DNA of 64,000 bases from Bernardetia sp042180575 (GTDB taxonomy: Bacteria; Bacteroidota; Bacteroidia; Cytophagales; Bernardetiaceae), in contig NZ_CP170094.1 in NCBI RefSeq assembly GCF_042180575.1, forward strand, positions 5,146,001 to 5,210,000. Direction: 5' to 3'. The stretch's first letter is position 1; the number at the start of each line of letters is the position of its first letter. The translations under genes and the position numbers were made by a program. The notes beneath the pieces were generated by a model. That model did no database searches and was not told the origin of the DNA. It was given only the letters and a program-made list of their open reading frames with translations. Of the stretch, positions 44,681 to 54,763 are shown piece by piece.

Positions 44681-46192
44681 CAATTCCAAAAGCGTTTCAT
44701 AATAATCTCGCTTTTCCATTTTAGACTTTAGCCACGCATAGAAAGCCATTTCTTGGAGGTCTTCTTGTCCTGTCGTGTCTGCAAAAGTGAGAAGTTTTTC
44801 TACTTTTTCTAAAAAAATAGGTTGTGTAACTCGCTGTGGATAACGCATATATTCTTCCAAAAGACTCAAAAAGGGTTTGCTATTTTGATTATTTGATTGT
44901 ATTAAAAGAGAAGCGTATTTTTGCTTTATTTTTGAAATTATTTTTCTTGCAATATCATCATTTTTGAGTTCGAACTGCAAAACAGATTCAATCAGCCACT
45001 TTCTGACTACCCATTCTTTACCCATTTTTTTCTCTACCCACGCATCCGAATGCCCAAAATCTAATAAAACTTTGTGGGCTTTTTTGAAATCACTTTTCTG
45101 AAAATGATAAAAAACTAAGTTTAGATGTGTGTTGAGAATATCATTCGTCGAAAGAATAGCTTTATTTTTTTTGAGTAAATTTTCTAATAATTGAATTGCT
45201 TTATCTCGCTCTTCTGTAAAGGCAAGATTGGCAGCCGTAAGCAGCGTAAATTTTGAATAAAAAGAAGTTTTGTAGCTTTTTGAACTTTTGCTAGAAGATT
45301 CTAAAATTTTTTTAAACTCATCAAGATATTTCAATGATTCTTTGAATTTTTTATTTCTATATAAAACGTGAGCCAACATATAAAGAAGCGACAATCTATA
45401 ATATTGATTTTTTTCAGAAATCATTGTATCACTTATCAATTCATCATAATTTGCACGTAAGAAAAATTCAAAATTGTAATAATCCTTTTTTGCAACTACG
45501 GCATTTCTAGCAATCGATAAAAGATTAAAACGAATACGAGGACGCTCACTAACAGCTTGAGTTAAGTTCCATTCTTCCAAAATTTGTGTCGTCATTTTAT
45601 CAAAATCTAATACTTTTCCTTCTCGCTTGGCTTCTGCAAGTTTGTTTTTCAAAATACAGTTGGCAATGTGCGCTCGTTCTTCCTCTTCTGCAAAAATTTT
45701 ATTTTGATTTCGTAATTCTAAAAGATTTTCAAATGGAGGTGCAAATTCATTGTCTGTGTTGGCTAAAGCTAGATTATAAATAGAATTAAGGAGATGATAC
45801 TGTTCGTTTTCTTGTGCTTGATTTTCTGCTTTTTTGAGGTATTTCCAAGCAATATTTTCCAAATTTACCTCAAAAAGATAGTGAGAAAGTGAAATTATTC
45901 CCATAATATCTGTTCCTTCAATAGTCTGGTCGGTACTTCTTGAAAGTGTAATAAAATCAATAAAATGTTGCATCAATCTTCTACGCAGCGCATGATAAGC
46001 AACTTTATTTTTTGTTTTGGGATAGAGTTTGAGTAATAATTCTTTTCCATTATAGATTGTTTCCTCTTGTAAAAGCTCTAAAAGTTGTAAGTCTTTTCTG
46101 TTTTTACGGATTTTCTGACGCTGCACAAAAGCATGAAGAGCTTTTTTTTCTTCTTCCGAAAAAGTATCTAAAATAGAACGAAGATTATCCAT
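44669..46192 (-). CDS. Large alpha-helical repeat protein of unknown function
   Basis: 507 residues, predicted almost wholly helical with TPR-like helical pairs (for example LSLLYMLAHVLYRNKKFKESLKYLDEFKKIL about 274-304). No signal peptide or membrane part, so cytosolic. The N-terminal 80 residues (EEKKALHAFVQRQ...YHALRRRLMQHFIDFI) look like a conserved domain in Bacteroidota proteins of this kind, but I cannot name it. Short repeats bound it on both sides. Confidence 0.7.
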   Translation of the reverse strand: MDNLRSILDTFSEEEKKALHAFVQRQKIRKNRKDLQLLELLQEETIYNGKELLLKLYPKTKNKVAYHALRRRLMQHFIDFITLSRSTDQTIEGTDIMGIISLSHYLFEVNLENIAWKYLKKAENQAQENEQYHLLNSIYNLALANTDNEFAPPFENLLELRNQNKIFAEEEERAHIANCILKNKLAEAKREGKVLDFDKMTTQILEEWNLTQAVSERPRIRFNLLSIARNAVVAKKDYYNFEFFLRANYDELISDTMISEKNQYYRLSLLYMLAHVLYRNKKFKESLKYLDEFKKILESSSKSSKSYKTSFYSKFTLLTAANLAFTEERDKAIQLLENLLKKNKAILSTNDILNTHLNLVFYHFQKSDFKKAHKVLLDFGHSDAWVEKKMGKEWVVRKWLIESVLQFELKNDDIARKIISKIKQKYASLLIQSNNQNSKPFLSLLEEYMRYPQRVTQPIFLEKVEKLLTFADTTGQEDLQEMAFYAWLKSKMEKRDYYETLLELAHE

Positions 46193-46287
46193 GGAATAAA
46201 GTAAGAAGTATGATTTATGAAGTTAGAAGTGATGAAATGAAAATTCTGTTTTACAGTTATTGTAGGGAAAAGGCACGCCTTTTCCTA
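46192..46287. repeat. AAGTAAGAAGT repeat and TAGGGAAAAGGC palindrome
   Basis: Positions 46192-46225 hold AAGTTAGAAGT-type units upstream of the helical-repeat gene; 46263-46287 is a palindrome (TAGGGAAAAGGC/GCCTTTTCCTA) like the one at 5573-5598. Both repeat families thus occur next to each other in two places. Confidence 0.55.
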
Positions 46288-46297
46288 ACACAGTTTT

Positions 46298-46600
46298 TCA
46301 GGATAAAAAAGAAAAATAAATTCCTAAACATGTAAAAAATGAAATAAGCGAAGCAATACCCCATTTTTTCCAATCTTTAGAATTGCTGTATAAACGTATT
46401 ATTACAGCTATAATCAAATTTATAAAAATAATGGAAACCATTCCTATTCCTACTATAATTAATTGCTTAATTCCCTGTATTGAATTTGAGAACAGTAAAT
46501 ATAGAATCAATAATAAAGTTGAATTTGTCAGTATTATAATTATCCATGTTTTATTTCTTTTGAGCTTTATTTGGTCTTCTCGGTCTAGTATTTTTTCCAT
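46298..46600 (-). CDS. Small membrane protein, six-gene array member 6
   Basis: 100 residues. Starts MEKILDREDQI, the opening shared by several array members, followed by three membrane helices (about 18-38, 45-67, 78-98), with the WKKW motif before the last. Last of the array in transcription order. No known family. The array's nearly constant start and variable helices suggest repeated duplication. Confidence 0.65.
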   Translation of the reverse strand: MEKILDREDQIKLKRNKTWIIIILTNSTLLLILYLLFSNSIQGIKQLIIVGIGMVSIIFINLIIAVIIRLYSNSKDWKKWGIASLISFFTCLGIYFSFLS

Positions 46601-46622
46601 AAAAAAGTAGTGTTGTGTACCC

Positions 46623-46958
46623 CTAATGTATGTTGTGAGAAGAAGTTACTATCATAAAATTAATCATCTTTATCAATCCATAAATAAAAGCGATTCCTAG
46701 ATAGAAGATAGAAATAAAAATCAATTTTTTCCAATACTCTCTTTTATTCAAAATGAGAGTGATGCAAAATGGGATAAAATTTAGAATACATAAAAAGAGT
46801 AAAATTCCGATAAAAATAAATTTTGATTCATAGAATTTGAAAGCTAATAGTGAAAATATAAAAGCAATAATGTTTGTCTTGATGATATAATTCCAACTTG
46901 TGGATAGTGTATTATCTATATTTTCAATTTGTTCTTCTCGGTCTAATATTTTTTCCAT
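46623..46958 (-). CDS. Small membrane protein, six-gene array member 5
   Basis: 111 residues, start MEKILDREEQI, about three membrane helices; REYWKKLIF takes the WKKW position. It lies 22 bases from member 6. Function is unknown. Confidence 0.65.
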   Translation of the reverse strand: MEKILDREEQIENIDNTLSTSWNYIIKTNIIAFIFSLLAFKFYESKFIFIGILLFLCILNFIPFCITLILNKREYWKKLIFISIFYLGIAFIYGLIKMINFMIVTSSHNIH

Positions 46959-46977
46959 TTTATATGCTCAAAGTTTA

Positions 46978-47313
46978 TTAAAATGCTCCAAAATAGCTGA
47001 AAAAATCTATCCAACCTAATAACTGTGTATAAATAATAGAAAAACCTATTAGTGCCATAATTAACCATTTATACCAATATCGTTTAGAAAAAAATAAAGA
47101 AATAAAAATAAGCAAAAAATTAATTCCTGTTACTATAATCAGCACTTCCATAATTCCCATAGTACTACTCCATCCAGGAATAACAGAAGTTGAAAAATTT
47201 TTACCAGAAATTAGAAACCAAATACTTGCTATGAAACATAAATTGGCAAATAAAACCCATTCCCAACTATATACTTTTTTGGTTTTGGAGCTAGAATCTG
47301 AATGTGTGTTCAT
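46978..47313 (-). CDS. Small membrane protein, six-gene array member 4
   Basis: 111 residues. It lacks the MEKILDRE opening (starts MNTHSDSSSKTKKVYSWEW) but keeps the three-helix plan and YWYKWLIMALIG before the last helix, so it belongs to the family by its body. It is the most divergent member. Confidence 0.62.
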   Translation of the reverse strand: MNTHSDSSSKTKKVYSWEWVLFANLCFIASIWFLISGKNFSTSVIPGWSSTMGIMEVLIIVTGINFLLIFISLFFSKRYWYKWLIMALIGFSIIYTQLLGWIDFFSYFGAF

Positions 47314-47322
47314 TTTATAAAA

Positions 47323-47688
47323 TTATTGTAGAGAATTTTTTAAACTATCAAAATTAGAAATTGAGTATAGAGCAGTATTAATTCCATATAAAACTAAACC
47401 TATTAATCCCATTAAGAGCCATTTTTTCCAGTAAGTTGTTGAGAAAAATAATGATACAAACAATAAGACAAGATTACAAATCAACATCAAAAAAGAAAGA
47501 CGGTTAGTAAAAAAACTAATTTTCATTAAGAATGGTAAATTAGGAAGTAATGGCGAAGAAAAAAAGGAATAAGTCTTATAAATACTCATCAAAACAAGCA
47601 TTCCATTAGCAGCCAAAACTACAAACCAAGAGTTTTTCCAAAAGATTGTTTCTTTTATTTGTTCTTCTCTGTCTAGTATTTTATCCAT
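47323..47688 (-). CDS. Small membrane protein, six-gene array member 3
   Basis: 121 residues, start MDKILDREEQIKETIFWKNSW, three membrane helices, YWKKWLLMGLIG before the last. Nine bases separate it from member 4, so co-transcription is likely. Confidence 0.65.
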   Translation of the reverse strand: MDKILDREEQIKETIFWKNSWFVVLAANGMLVLMSIYKTYSFFSSPLLPNLPFLMKISFFTNRLSFLMLICNLVLLFVSLFFSTTYWKKWLLMGLIGLVLYGINTALYSISNFDSLKNSLQ

Positions 47689-47711
47689 AATTATAAAGTC
47701 ATTTATCTGTA

Positions 47712-48053
47712 TTACAAAATTTTACTTATATCCAATATAAAAATGATACTTATAACAGCTATAAATAATATCACTCCAAAGCATGCCATAACTAGCCATT
47801 TTTTCCAGTAGTTTTTAAAAAAGATTAGAGAAATAAAAACACATAATGTATTTACAATAATTAGTAAAAAGCACAAATTTCTAAGCACATTTATAACTAT
47901 ACTCACAATTGGAATTGAAAAAGAAGCAACTTGTAAAAATAATAAATACCCAATAATTAGAAAGCCAATTATCAAAACTCCATTCGTAATCAAAACAGGT
48001 TTCCAACTACCTTTTTCTTCTGGTTTGTCTTCAAAATCTAAAACATTTTCCAT
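47712..48053 (-). CDS. Small membrane protein, six-gene array member 2
   Basis: 113 residues, start MENVLDFEDKPEEKGSWKP, three or four membrane helices, NYWKKWLVMACFG before the last. Its first 30 codons are nearly the same as in member 1, base for base, while the helices differ. Confidence 0.65.
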   Translation of the reverse strand: MENVLDFEDKPEEKGSWKPVLITNGVLIIGFLIIGYLLFLQVASFSIPIVSIVINVLRNLCFLLIIVNTLCVFISLIFFKNYWKKWLVMACFGVILFIAVISIIFILDISKIL

Positions 48054-48086
48054 AATTATTTCTAAATTATATGACTTATTAATTTG

Positions 48087-48407
48087 TTAGATAAAGATAA
48101 TGATTCCAAACAAACCTATTCCTAATAACACAATTACCAAACATTTTTTCCATTGTTTATCAGAATAGAGAAGTAAAACTAAGGTTGCTATTATATTAAT
48201 AAAAATTATACAAATAGAGGCAATCAGCAGACTAATAAAAACTCCTGAAGGAAATATAAATTCAGAAGTAAAAGTATATTCATCTGAAATAAAATGTAAA
48301 ATAACTAGAGTTGCTACTATAAAAAACAAAACACCATTCGTAATCAAAACAGGTTTCCAACTACCTTTTTCTTTTGGTTTGTCTTCAAAATCTAAAACGT
48401 TTTCCAT
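48087..48407 (-). CDS. Small membrane protein, six-gene array member 1
   Basis: 106 residues from the ATG at 48407, chosen because it gives the MENVLDFEDKP opening shared with member 2; an upstream in-frame ATG would add 15 residues. Three membrane helices with QWKKCLVIVLLG. First in the transcription order of the array. Function is unknown. Confidence 0.65.
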   Translation of the reverse strand: MENVLDFEDKPKEKGSWKPVLITNGVLFFIVATLVILHFISDEYTFTSEFIFPSGVFISLLIASICIIFINIIATLVLLLYSDKQWKKCLVIVLLGIGLFGIIIFI

Positions 48408-49038
48408 AAATTTTTTAAAGGCTGAAAATTGAATAAATAGGTAATAAAGCAATTTTTCAAATTATTCTACCGTTGTAGTATAAAATTGCGAAATATTTTG
48501 TATCTTATATAAATCAAAAGCGATATAATATTTTAGCATAAAGGATTTAAAAAGTCAGAAATATAATTTTGTTTATAAAAAAATAGAATAAATGAAGAAG
48601 CTGTTGGAATCTGAATGAAATAATTTTTTTATTAGACCTATGTTTATCGAATTTGTATAATTTCAATGCTCAATTAGTGAAAAATAATTGATATATTGCT
48701 TATTCAAATTAAAAAGCTAGAAATGATATTTGAAAAATGGTACTCTAGTACTGTATTTTCAAATGACCTATATTCAGTCAAAGAAATTATAGAAAAAATA
48801 TATTAAATAGCAGTTTGCATTTGTTCTTAACAATTCTTTAATTTAGAAGAAATTAGAGATAGTTTGTTCAATCAGTTGTAATCTTATCAGAATAAATAAT
48901 TACAACAAAGAAATATTATGCAGAGAAAAGTAAATAAGAAAGAGTTAATTTCATTTTAAATTAATTGACTTAGCTTCTTAATACTACAAAAATACTATCC
49001 AAAACACGCATCAACTCACACAAATACACTAAAAATCT
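48408..49038. other. AT-rich intergenic region between divergent units
   Basis: 631 bases with no convincing gene or RNA. It must hold promoters for the small-protein array (minus) and the kinase gene (plus), but I see no exact TAnnTTTG with a good -33 element. Short A/T runs dominate. Confidence 0.5.
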
Positions 49039-52000
49039 ATGTCTGTGGCTACGTCGCTTCCAAAAATCTTATTTGAGGGAGTAAATTCAATCATTTATTA
49101 CCGAGATACTAGCGAGTGGAATACACCTGTTATTATTAAGGTTATTAAAAATGATTTTCCGACTCCTACGCAGCTTATTCAGTTTAATAATGAGTATGAA
49201 TTTACGAAAGACCTCAAAATAGAGGGAATCAGAAAGGCATACAAAAAAGATAAACTAGAAGGTAAGCCTGCGCTTGTATTGGAGTATTTTTCTGGAGTTA
49301 CATTCAAAAAGAGTTTTTTTGAAAACTCTTGGACGTATAAAGATTTTCTGAAAGTAGCTATAAATATTGCTGAGGCACTCGGACAAGTACATCAAAATCA
49401 GATAATTCATAAAGATATTAATAGTAATAATGTGTTGGTTGATTTGGCAACTCATCGCATCAAAATTATTGATTTTGGTATTTCTTCACGTATAGATACT
49501 CGTGTGCAAGACCTCCGAAGTCCAGATGCTTTGGAAGGAACATTAGCCTACATTTCGCCCGAACAGACAGGTAGAATGAATCGTGCTGTTGATTATCGTT
49601 CAGATTTGTATTCATTGGGAGTTGCTTTTTATGAAATTCTAACAAACAAACTGCCGTTTACTGCTGCTGATTCTATTGAATTAGTACATTGTCATTTGGC
49701 TCAAAAGCCACAACCTCCTCATCAAGTAAATCCGACTGTCCCTCGTGTTCTTTCCGAAATTGTAATGAAACTTTTGGAAAAAAATGCAGAAGACCGTTAT
49801 CAATCTGCTTTCGGACTTAAAGCTGATTTAGAGCTTGCCTTGAAAGGTTTTATTGCCAACGGAAATGGAAAAATTGATTATTTTAATTTAGGACAAGAAG
49901 ATTATTCAGATCGTTTTTCTATTCCTCAAAAACTTTATGGTAGAGAAGATGAAGTAAAATTATTACTCAATTCTTTTGATAGAGTTTCGAATGGTGCTAC
50001 TGAGCTTATTTTGGTAGAAGGGTATTCTGGAGTTGGTAAAACGTCATTAGTGAATGAAACTCATCGTTCGATTACAGAAAAAAGAGGATATTTCATAAAG
50101 GGAAAGTTTGACCAGTATCAAAAAAATGTTCCTTATTCTGCTATTATTCAAGCTCTAAATGAGTTTATAGAATATTTACTTACTGAAAATAAAGATTCCT
50201 TAGCAGAATGGAAGCGAAAAATAAATAAAGTATTAGGCGAAAATGGACAAATTTTATTAGACGTTTTGCCAAACTTAGAAATGATTATTGGAGAGCAAGA
50301 GCCTGTCCAAGAGCTTCCTCCTAATGAAGCAAAAAATCGTTTTAATTATGTTTTTAAATCTTTTATTCGTGTAATTAGTCAGAAAAAACACCCTATTGTT
50401 CTTTTTATTGATGATATGCAATGGGCAGATGGAGCTTCTCTGAATCTTCTTAAAGTTTTGATGACTGATAGCGAAAATCGTTATTTACTTGTCATTGGGG
50501 CATACCGTGATAATGAAGTTACATCAGCACACCCTCTGATGATAATGGTAAAGAGCTTGCAGGAACAAAATGCACCTGTTAGTTCGATAGTATTAGATAA
50601 TTTGGGCTATGAAGATATTGAAAAACTAATTACAGAATCTCTAAAAGCTCAAATCCTTCAAGTAAAGCAGCTTTCCTATCTTATTTATCGAAAAACTCAT
50701 GGTAATGCTTTCTTTGCAACACAGTTTTTGGAGTCTTTACATGAGGAAGGATTATTACATTTTGATTTAGAAACAAAGCAATGGCAATGGGATATTGTCA
50801 AGATTGAGGAGAAGAAAACAACAGATAATGTAGTCGAATTAATGACTAGCAAAATCGAAAAACTTCCACTAGAAACACAAGAAATATTAAAATTTGCTTC
50901 TTGTGTCGGAGATAAGTTTGATTTGCAGATGCTTCGTAGTGTGAGTGGTTTTTCTCTAAAAGATATTTTTGATAGAATTTGGGTGGCAATAGAGGAAGGA
51001 ATGATACTTCCTTTAGATGATAATTACAAACATATTGCAATTCTTAGTGAAGACCCTGCACTTGAGCAGCGAGTAAATGCCCGTTTTAAGTTCTTACATG
51101 ATAGAGTTCAACAAGCTGTTTATTCTGTTATTCCTGATAGTAGTCGTTTTGAGATGCACTATAAGGTAGGTAAAATTATAAAAGATAATACACCAGACGG
51201 ACAGTTAGAAAGTAAAATATTTGATATTGTTAATCAACTCAATGTTGGAGTTGCGCTTTTAGAAGACCAACAAGAGCGTTATGAACTGGCTCGTTTGAAC
51301 CTAATTGCAGGAAGAAGAGCCAAAGCATCGGCTGCCTATGAGCCTGCGTATGATTATTTTTATGCTGGAGTTGCTCTTTTAGATGTTGTGGGTTGGACAG
51401 ATGAGTATATCCTTGCTTTGCGTTTGCATAATGAAGCTGCTGAGGCTGCTTATTTAAGTGGCAACGGAAATGGAATGGAACAATTTGTAAATGGTGTGCT
51501 TACCAATGCAAAAAGTTTTTTAGATCAAGTACCTGTTTATGATACCAAAATTCAGTTTCTTATTTCTAAAGGAAAAATGCAAGAAGCGATTAAACTCGCT
51601 ATCACGACGCTCAAAAAGCTAAAAGTAGGTTTTCCAAGAAAGGTAACTAAAATTCATTTATTACGTGAAATACTACGTATTAAAGGACTCATGACAGGGA
51701 AAAAAGTATTTGATTTGGCTAATCTTCCTCCAATGGAAAATAAGAAGAAATTAGCTGCCATGAAAATTTTATCAGGCATTAGTTTGGCTGCTTATGTAAG
51801 TGGTTCGCCATTGTATCCTATGATTATTTTCAGACAAGTACAGTTATCTATTAAATATGGAAATGCACTTGTTTCGACCTATGCTTATTCTTCGTATGGA
51901 ATTATTTTATGTGGTGTAATTGGAAATTTGAATGCAGGTTATCGTTTTGGAGAATTAGCCATCAAACTTTTAGACCAACATGACTCTGAACGTTTTAAGG

Positions 52001-54381
52001 CAAGAACCTATATGGTTACTAATGTCATGATTCGTCATTGGAAAGAGCCTTTGGAAAATTCTCTAAAACCTTTAGTAAAATCATATAGAAAAGGAATTGA
52101 TACAGGATTTTTTGAGTATGCAGCATTTTCTATTTTTATGTATATCTATTACCGTTTTGCAACAGGTAAGGAACTCAATGAAGTAGAAAAAGAAGCTAAT
52201 ATGTATATTAGTGCAACTTATGATTTAAAGCAAATCAATCCATATCACAATATCAAATTACTTCGTCAGACGTTTCTAAATTATTTAGGAAAATCTGAAA
52301 ATCCTGCTGTTTTGGAAGGAGAAGAATATCCATTAGAACTTCAAAAAGAAATTATAGAAGGAGGAAATACAGCTTCTATATGTTTACATTTCTTTATGAA
52401 GGCTTCTTTGAGCTATAATTTTGGAGAAATAGAAAAAGCATATAGTTATATTATCCTTTGTGAGAAATATTTGAAAGGAATTACTGCAACAGCAGGAGTA
52501 TCTGTTTATCACTTATATGATTCGCTTATTCATATTGCTATTTATCCAAGTTCTTCGCTTTGGGACAGACAGCGTATTTTAAGACGTATCGCAAAAAACC
52601 AAGCTAAACTCTACAAATTTGCTAAATTTTCTCCCTCAACAAATCAACATAAATATTATTTGGTAGAGGCAGAATTGGCACGAGCAAAAAATGATTATAT
52701 AGAAACTGAAAAGAATTTTAGATTAGCTTTAGAAGCAGTTGAGAAAACGAATTTTATTCAAGAAGAAGCTCTCATCAAAGAACGTTTTGGATTTTATTGG
52801 TTGCAGAGAAAACAAGAAGATATTGCCATGATGTTTTTGCGTAAAGCCTATTACGATTATCGTATTTGGGGAGCAAAAGGAAAGTTAGAACACATGCACA
52901 AGGTATATTCTCACTATGTCAAGCAAGATGCTGTTAGTGATATAGGGCAGACTACTACGTCATCTTCTCACACCATGCACACACATAATACTTTAGAAGG
53001 TGCTACAACTACAATGATGACTACAAGTAAAATGTCGTCTAGTGGATCGAAAAGTGGTGCAAGTTTTCTAGATTTCGAAACGCTCATTAAATCTACACAA
53101 ACACTTTCACAAGAAGTGAATTTTGAAGAATTAATGCCCAAAATGATGCGTGTAGTAATGGAAAATGCAGGAGCAGAAAAAGCATTTTTGATTCAAAATC
53201 ACGATGGAGAATTATTTGTAGAAGCAAAAGGAGATTTGACACAAACACAGTCGACACAATTTTTACATCAAGCTGTTGAAGATGATAGTGATTTAGTTCC
53301 TAGAACACTAATTAATTATGTAGTCAGAACACAGCAACCTCTCGTTTTGGATAATGCGTCTGAAGACGAAAAATATGCAAATGATTCTTACATGAAACAA
53401 TATAAGCCCAAATCGGTACTTTGTTTTCCTGTAATGCGTAAAAATGAATTATTATGTCTGTTTTATTTAGAAAATAATCTAACAACAGGAGCATTTACGC
53501 CTGATAGATTGCAGACTTTACAGATGCTTTCTTCACAAGTGAGTATTTCTTTAGAAAATGCTCAACTCTATCAAAACTTAGAAGAAAAAGTAGAAGAACG
53601 AACACTAGAACTGAATGAAAAAAATAAGCGTATTACCGATTCAATTCGCTATGCTCAAACAATTCAAGATGCAATCCTGCCAGCTCAAAAAACATTAAGA
53701 GAATTATTTACAGAGCATTTTGTAATTTATCGTCCTAAAGATATTGTCTCAGGAGATTTTTATTGGGTAACTCATGTAGAAAACTATACTTTTGCTGCTG
53801 CTGTTGATTGTACAGGGCATGGAGTTCCAGGAGCATTCATGTCGATGGTAGGAAATACACTTTTGACAGATATTGTAGGTGTCAAACGAGTTTTTGACCC
53901 AGCAACAATTTTAGAAATGCTACATGAAGGAGTTCGTGCAGCTCTTCATCAAAAAGATTCTGATAATACAGATGGAATGGATGTAGCTCTTTGTAGAATA
54001 GAAAGACAAGAAAATTGGATAGAAGTTACTTATGCAGGAGCAAAACGCCCTCTTTATTATACTTCAAATGGAGAAATAGAAAAGTTAAAAGGAGATAATT
54101 TGAGTATTGGAGGAGTCGTCAAGAAAAAAGAGTATGTCTTTACAAATCAGAAAGCTGTTTTGTTAGCCGAAGATGTAATTTATCTTACTTCTGATGGACT
54201 TATAGACCAAGCAAATCCAGATAAGAAAAAATTTGGTTCTACAAAATTTGAATCTCTTCTCAAACAGTTTCATGAAAGACCATTCAAAGAGCAAAAAGAA
54301 ATATTATCTAATCAATTAGACCAACATCAACTTGATGCCGAACAAAGAGATGATATTACAGTTCTGGCTATAAGGTTATAA
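49039..54381 (+). CDS. Kinase-ATPase-GAF-SpoIIE multidomain signalling protein
   Basis: 1780 residues. Serine/threonine protein kinase domain (about 1-270): VIIKVIK (ATP-binding Lys), HKDINSNNVLV (catalytic loop, HKD instead of HRD) and DFGISSR. Then an AAA-type ATPase (about 290-700) with GYSGVGKTS Walker A near 328 and LFIDDMQWAD as Walker B, as in COG3899 regulators. A long helical region (about 720-1330) follows, then GAF (about 1342-1507), a coiled coil (1508-1540), and SpoIIE PP2C (about 1535-1780; SGDFYW, VDCTGHGVPGAFMS). One chain thus holds both kinase and phosphatase. The kinase-AAA-GAF order resembles known large regulators; the SpoIIE end is the unusual part. The signal and target are unknown. 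Confidence 0.9.
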   Translation: MSVATSLPKILFEGVNSIIYYRDTSEWNTPVIIKVIKNDFPTPTQLIQFNNEYEFTKDLKIEGIRKAYKKDKLEGKPALVLEYFSGVTFKKSFFENSWTYKDFLKVAINIAEALGQVHQNQIIHKDINSNNVLVDLATHRIKIIDFGISSRIDTRVQDLRSPDALEGTLAYISPEQTGRMNRAVDYRSDLYSLGVAFYEILTNKLPFTAADSIELVHCHLAQKPQPPHQVNPTVPRVLSEIVMKLLEKNAEDRYQSAFGLKADLELALKGFIANGNGKIDYFNLGQEDYSDRFSIPQKLYGREDEVKLLLNSFDRVSNGATELILVEGYSGVGKTSLVNETHRSITEKRGYFIKGKFDQYQKNVPYSAIIQALNEFIEYLLTENKDSLAEWKRKINKVLGENGQILLDVLPNLEMIIGEQEPVQELPPNEAKNRFNYVFKSFIRVISQKKHPIVLFIDDMQWADGASLNLLKVLMTDSENRYLLVIGAYRDNEVTSAHPLMIMVKSLQEQNAPVSSIVLDNLGYEDIEKLITESLKAQILQVKQLSYLIYRKTHGNAFFATQFLESLHEEGLLHFDLETKQWQWDIVKIEEKKTTDNVVELMTSKIEKLPLETQEILKFASCVGDKFDLQMLRSVSGFSLKDIFDRIWVAIEEGMILPLDDNYKHIAILSEDPALEQRVNARFKFLHDRVQQAVYSVIPDSSRFEMHYKVGKIIKDNTPDGQLESKIFDIVNQLNVGVALLEDQQERYELARLNLIAGRRAKASAAYEPAYDYFYAGVALLDVVGWTDEYILALRLHNEAAEAAYLSGNGNGMEQFVNGVLTNAKSFLDQVPVYDTKIQFLISKGKMQEAIKLAITTLKKLKVGFPRKVTKIHLLREILRIKGLMTGKKVFDLANLPPMENKKKLAAMKILSGISLAAYVSGSPLYPMIIFRQVQLSIKYGNALVSTYAYSSYGIILCGVIGNLNAGYRFGELAIKLLDQHDSERFKARTYMVTNVMIRHWKEPLENSLKPLVKSYRKGIDTGFFEYAAFSIFMYIYYRFATGKELNEVEKEANMYISATYDLKQINPYHNIKLLRQTFLNYLGKSENPAVLEGEEYPLELQKEIIEGGNTASICLHFFMKASLSYNFGEIEKAYSYIILCEKYLKGITATAGVSVYHLYDSLIHIAIYPSSSLWDRQRILRRIAKNQAKLYKFAKFSPSTNQHKYYLVEAELARAKNDYIETEKNFRLALEAVEKTNFIQEEALIKERFGFYWLQRKQEDIAMMFLRKAYYDYRIWGAKGKLEHMHKVYSHYVKQDAVSDIGQTTTSSSHTMHTHNTLEGATTTMMTTSKMSSSGSKSGASFLDFETLIKSTQTLSQEVNFEELMPKMMRVVMENAGAEKAFLIQNHDGELFVEAKGDLTQTQSTQFLHQAVEDDSDLVPRTLINYVVRTQQPLVLDNASEDEKYANDSYMKQYKPKSVLCFPVMRKNELLCLFYLENNLTTGAFTPDRLQTLQMLSSQVSISLENAQLYQNLEEKVEERTLELNEKNKRITDSIRYAQTIQDAILPAQKTLRELFTEHFVIYRPKDIVSGDFYWVTHVENYTFAAAVDCTGHGVPGAFMSMVGNTLLTDIVGVKRVFDPATILEMLHEGVRAALHQKDSDNTDGMDVALCRIERQENWIEVTYAGAKRPLYYTSNGEIEKLKGDNLSIGGVVKKKEYVFTNQKAVLLAEDVIYLTSDGLIDQANPDKKKFGSTKFESLLKQFHERPFKEQKEILSNQLDQHQLDAEQRDDITVLAIRL

Positions 54382-54411
54382 TCAAAATAACTAAAAATAA
54401 TTTATTATAGT

Positions 54412-54443
54412 AAAACTATTGAATCAAAAGAATCAATAGTTTT
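54412..54443 (+). terminator. Terminator of the kinase-phosphatase gene
   Basis: AAAACTATTGA pairs with TCAATAGTTTT, then a T-rich run, 30 bases after the stop. Confidence 0.8.
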
Positions 54444-54534
54444 ATTTTTGTAACGTAACTTTTTTGAGGTTCTGTTGTTGCTTTTAATATACTCCTCCGT
54501 AATTAGATTTCGAAACTTTCTCCTATCAGTACAC

Positions 54535-54597
54535 CTTCAAGGTGTCAGATAGTTCGTTTTATTAACTGTACTGACACTTATTAAAGTGTCCGACAGG
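54535..54597. repeat. Paired short palindromes upstream of the antiporter gene
   Basis: ACACCTTCAAGGTGT (54541 region) and GACACTTATTAAAGTGTC lie about 40 bases apart, with CAGTAC/GTACTG outer bases. The related GTGTACACTTTAGTGTGC appears near 58693. The rest of the gap 54444-54763 shows nothing else. Confidence 0.5.
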
Positions 54598-54763
54598 TTT
54601 TTTTTGAAAACCAAAAGCGTATCAGTGTATCATAACTAAAAATACAAGTTAAAAATACAAATTTTAATAAAAATACAAGTTTCAATAGATAATTTCTCTT
54701 TCTCATTCATATATTTTTAGTATTTTTATTCTTTATTCGAATCTAACTCTATCAAAATAATAT

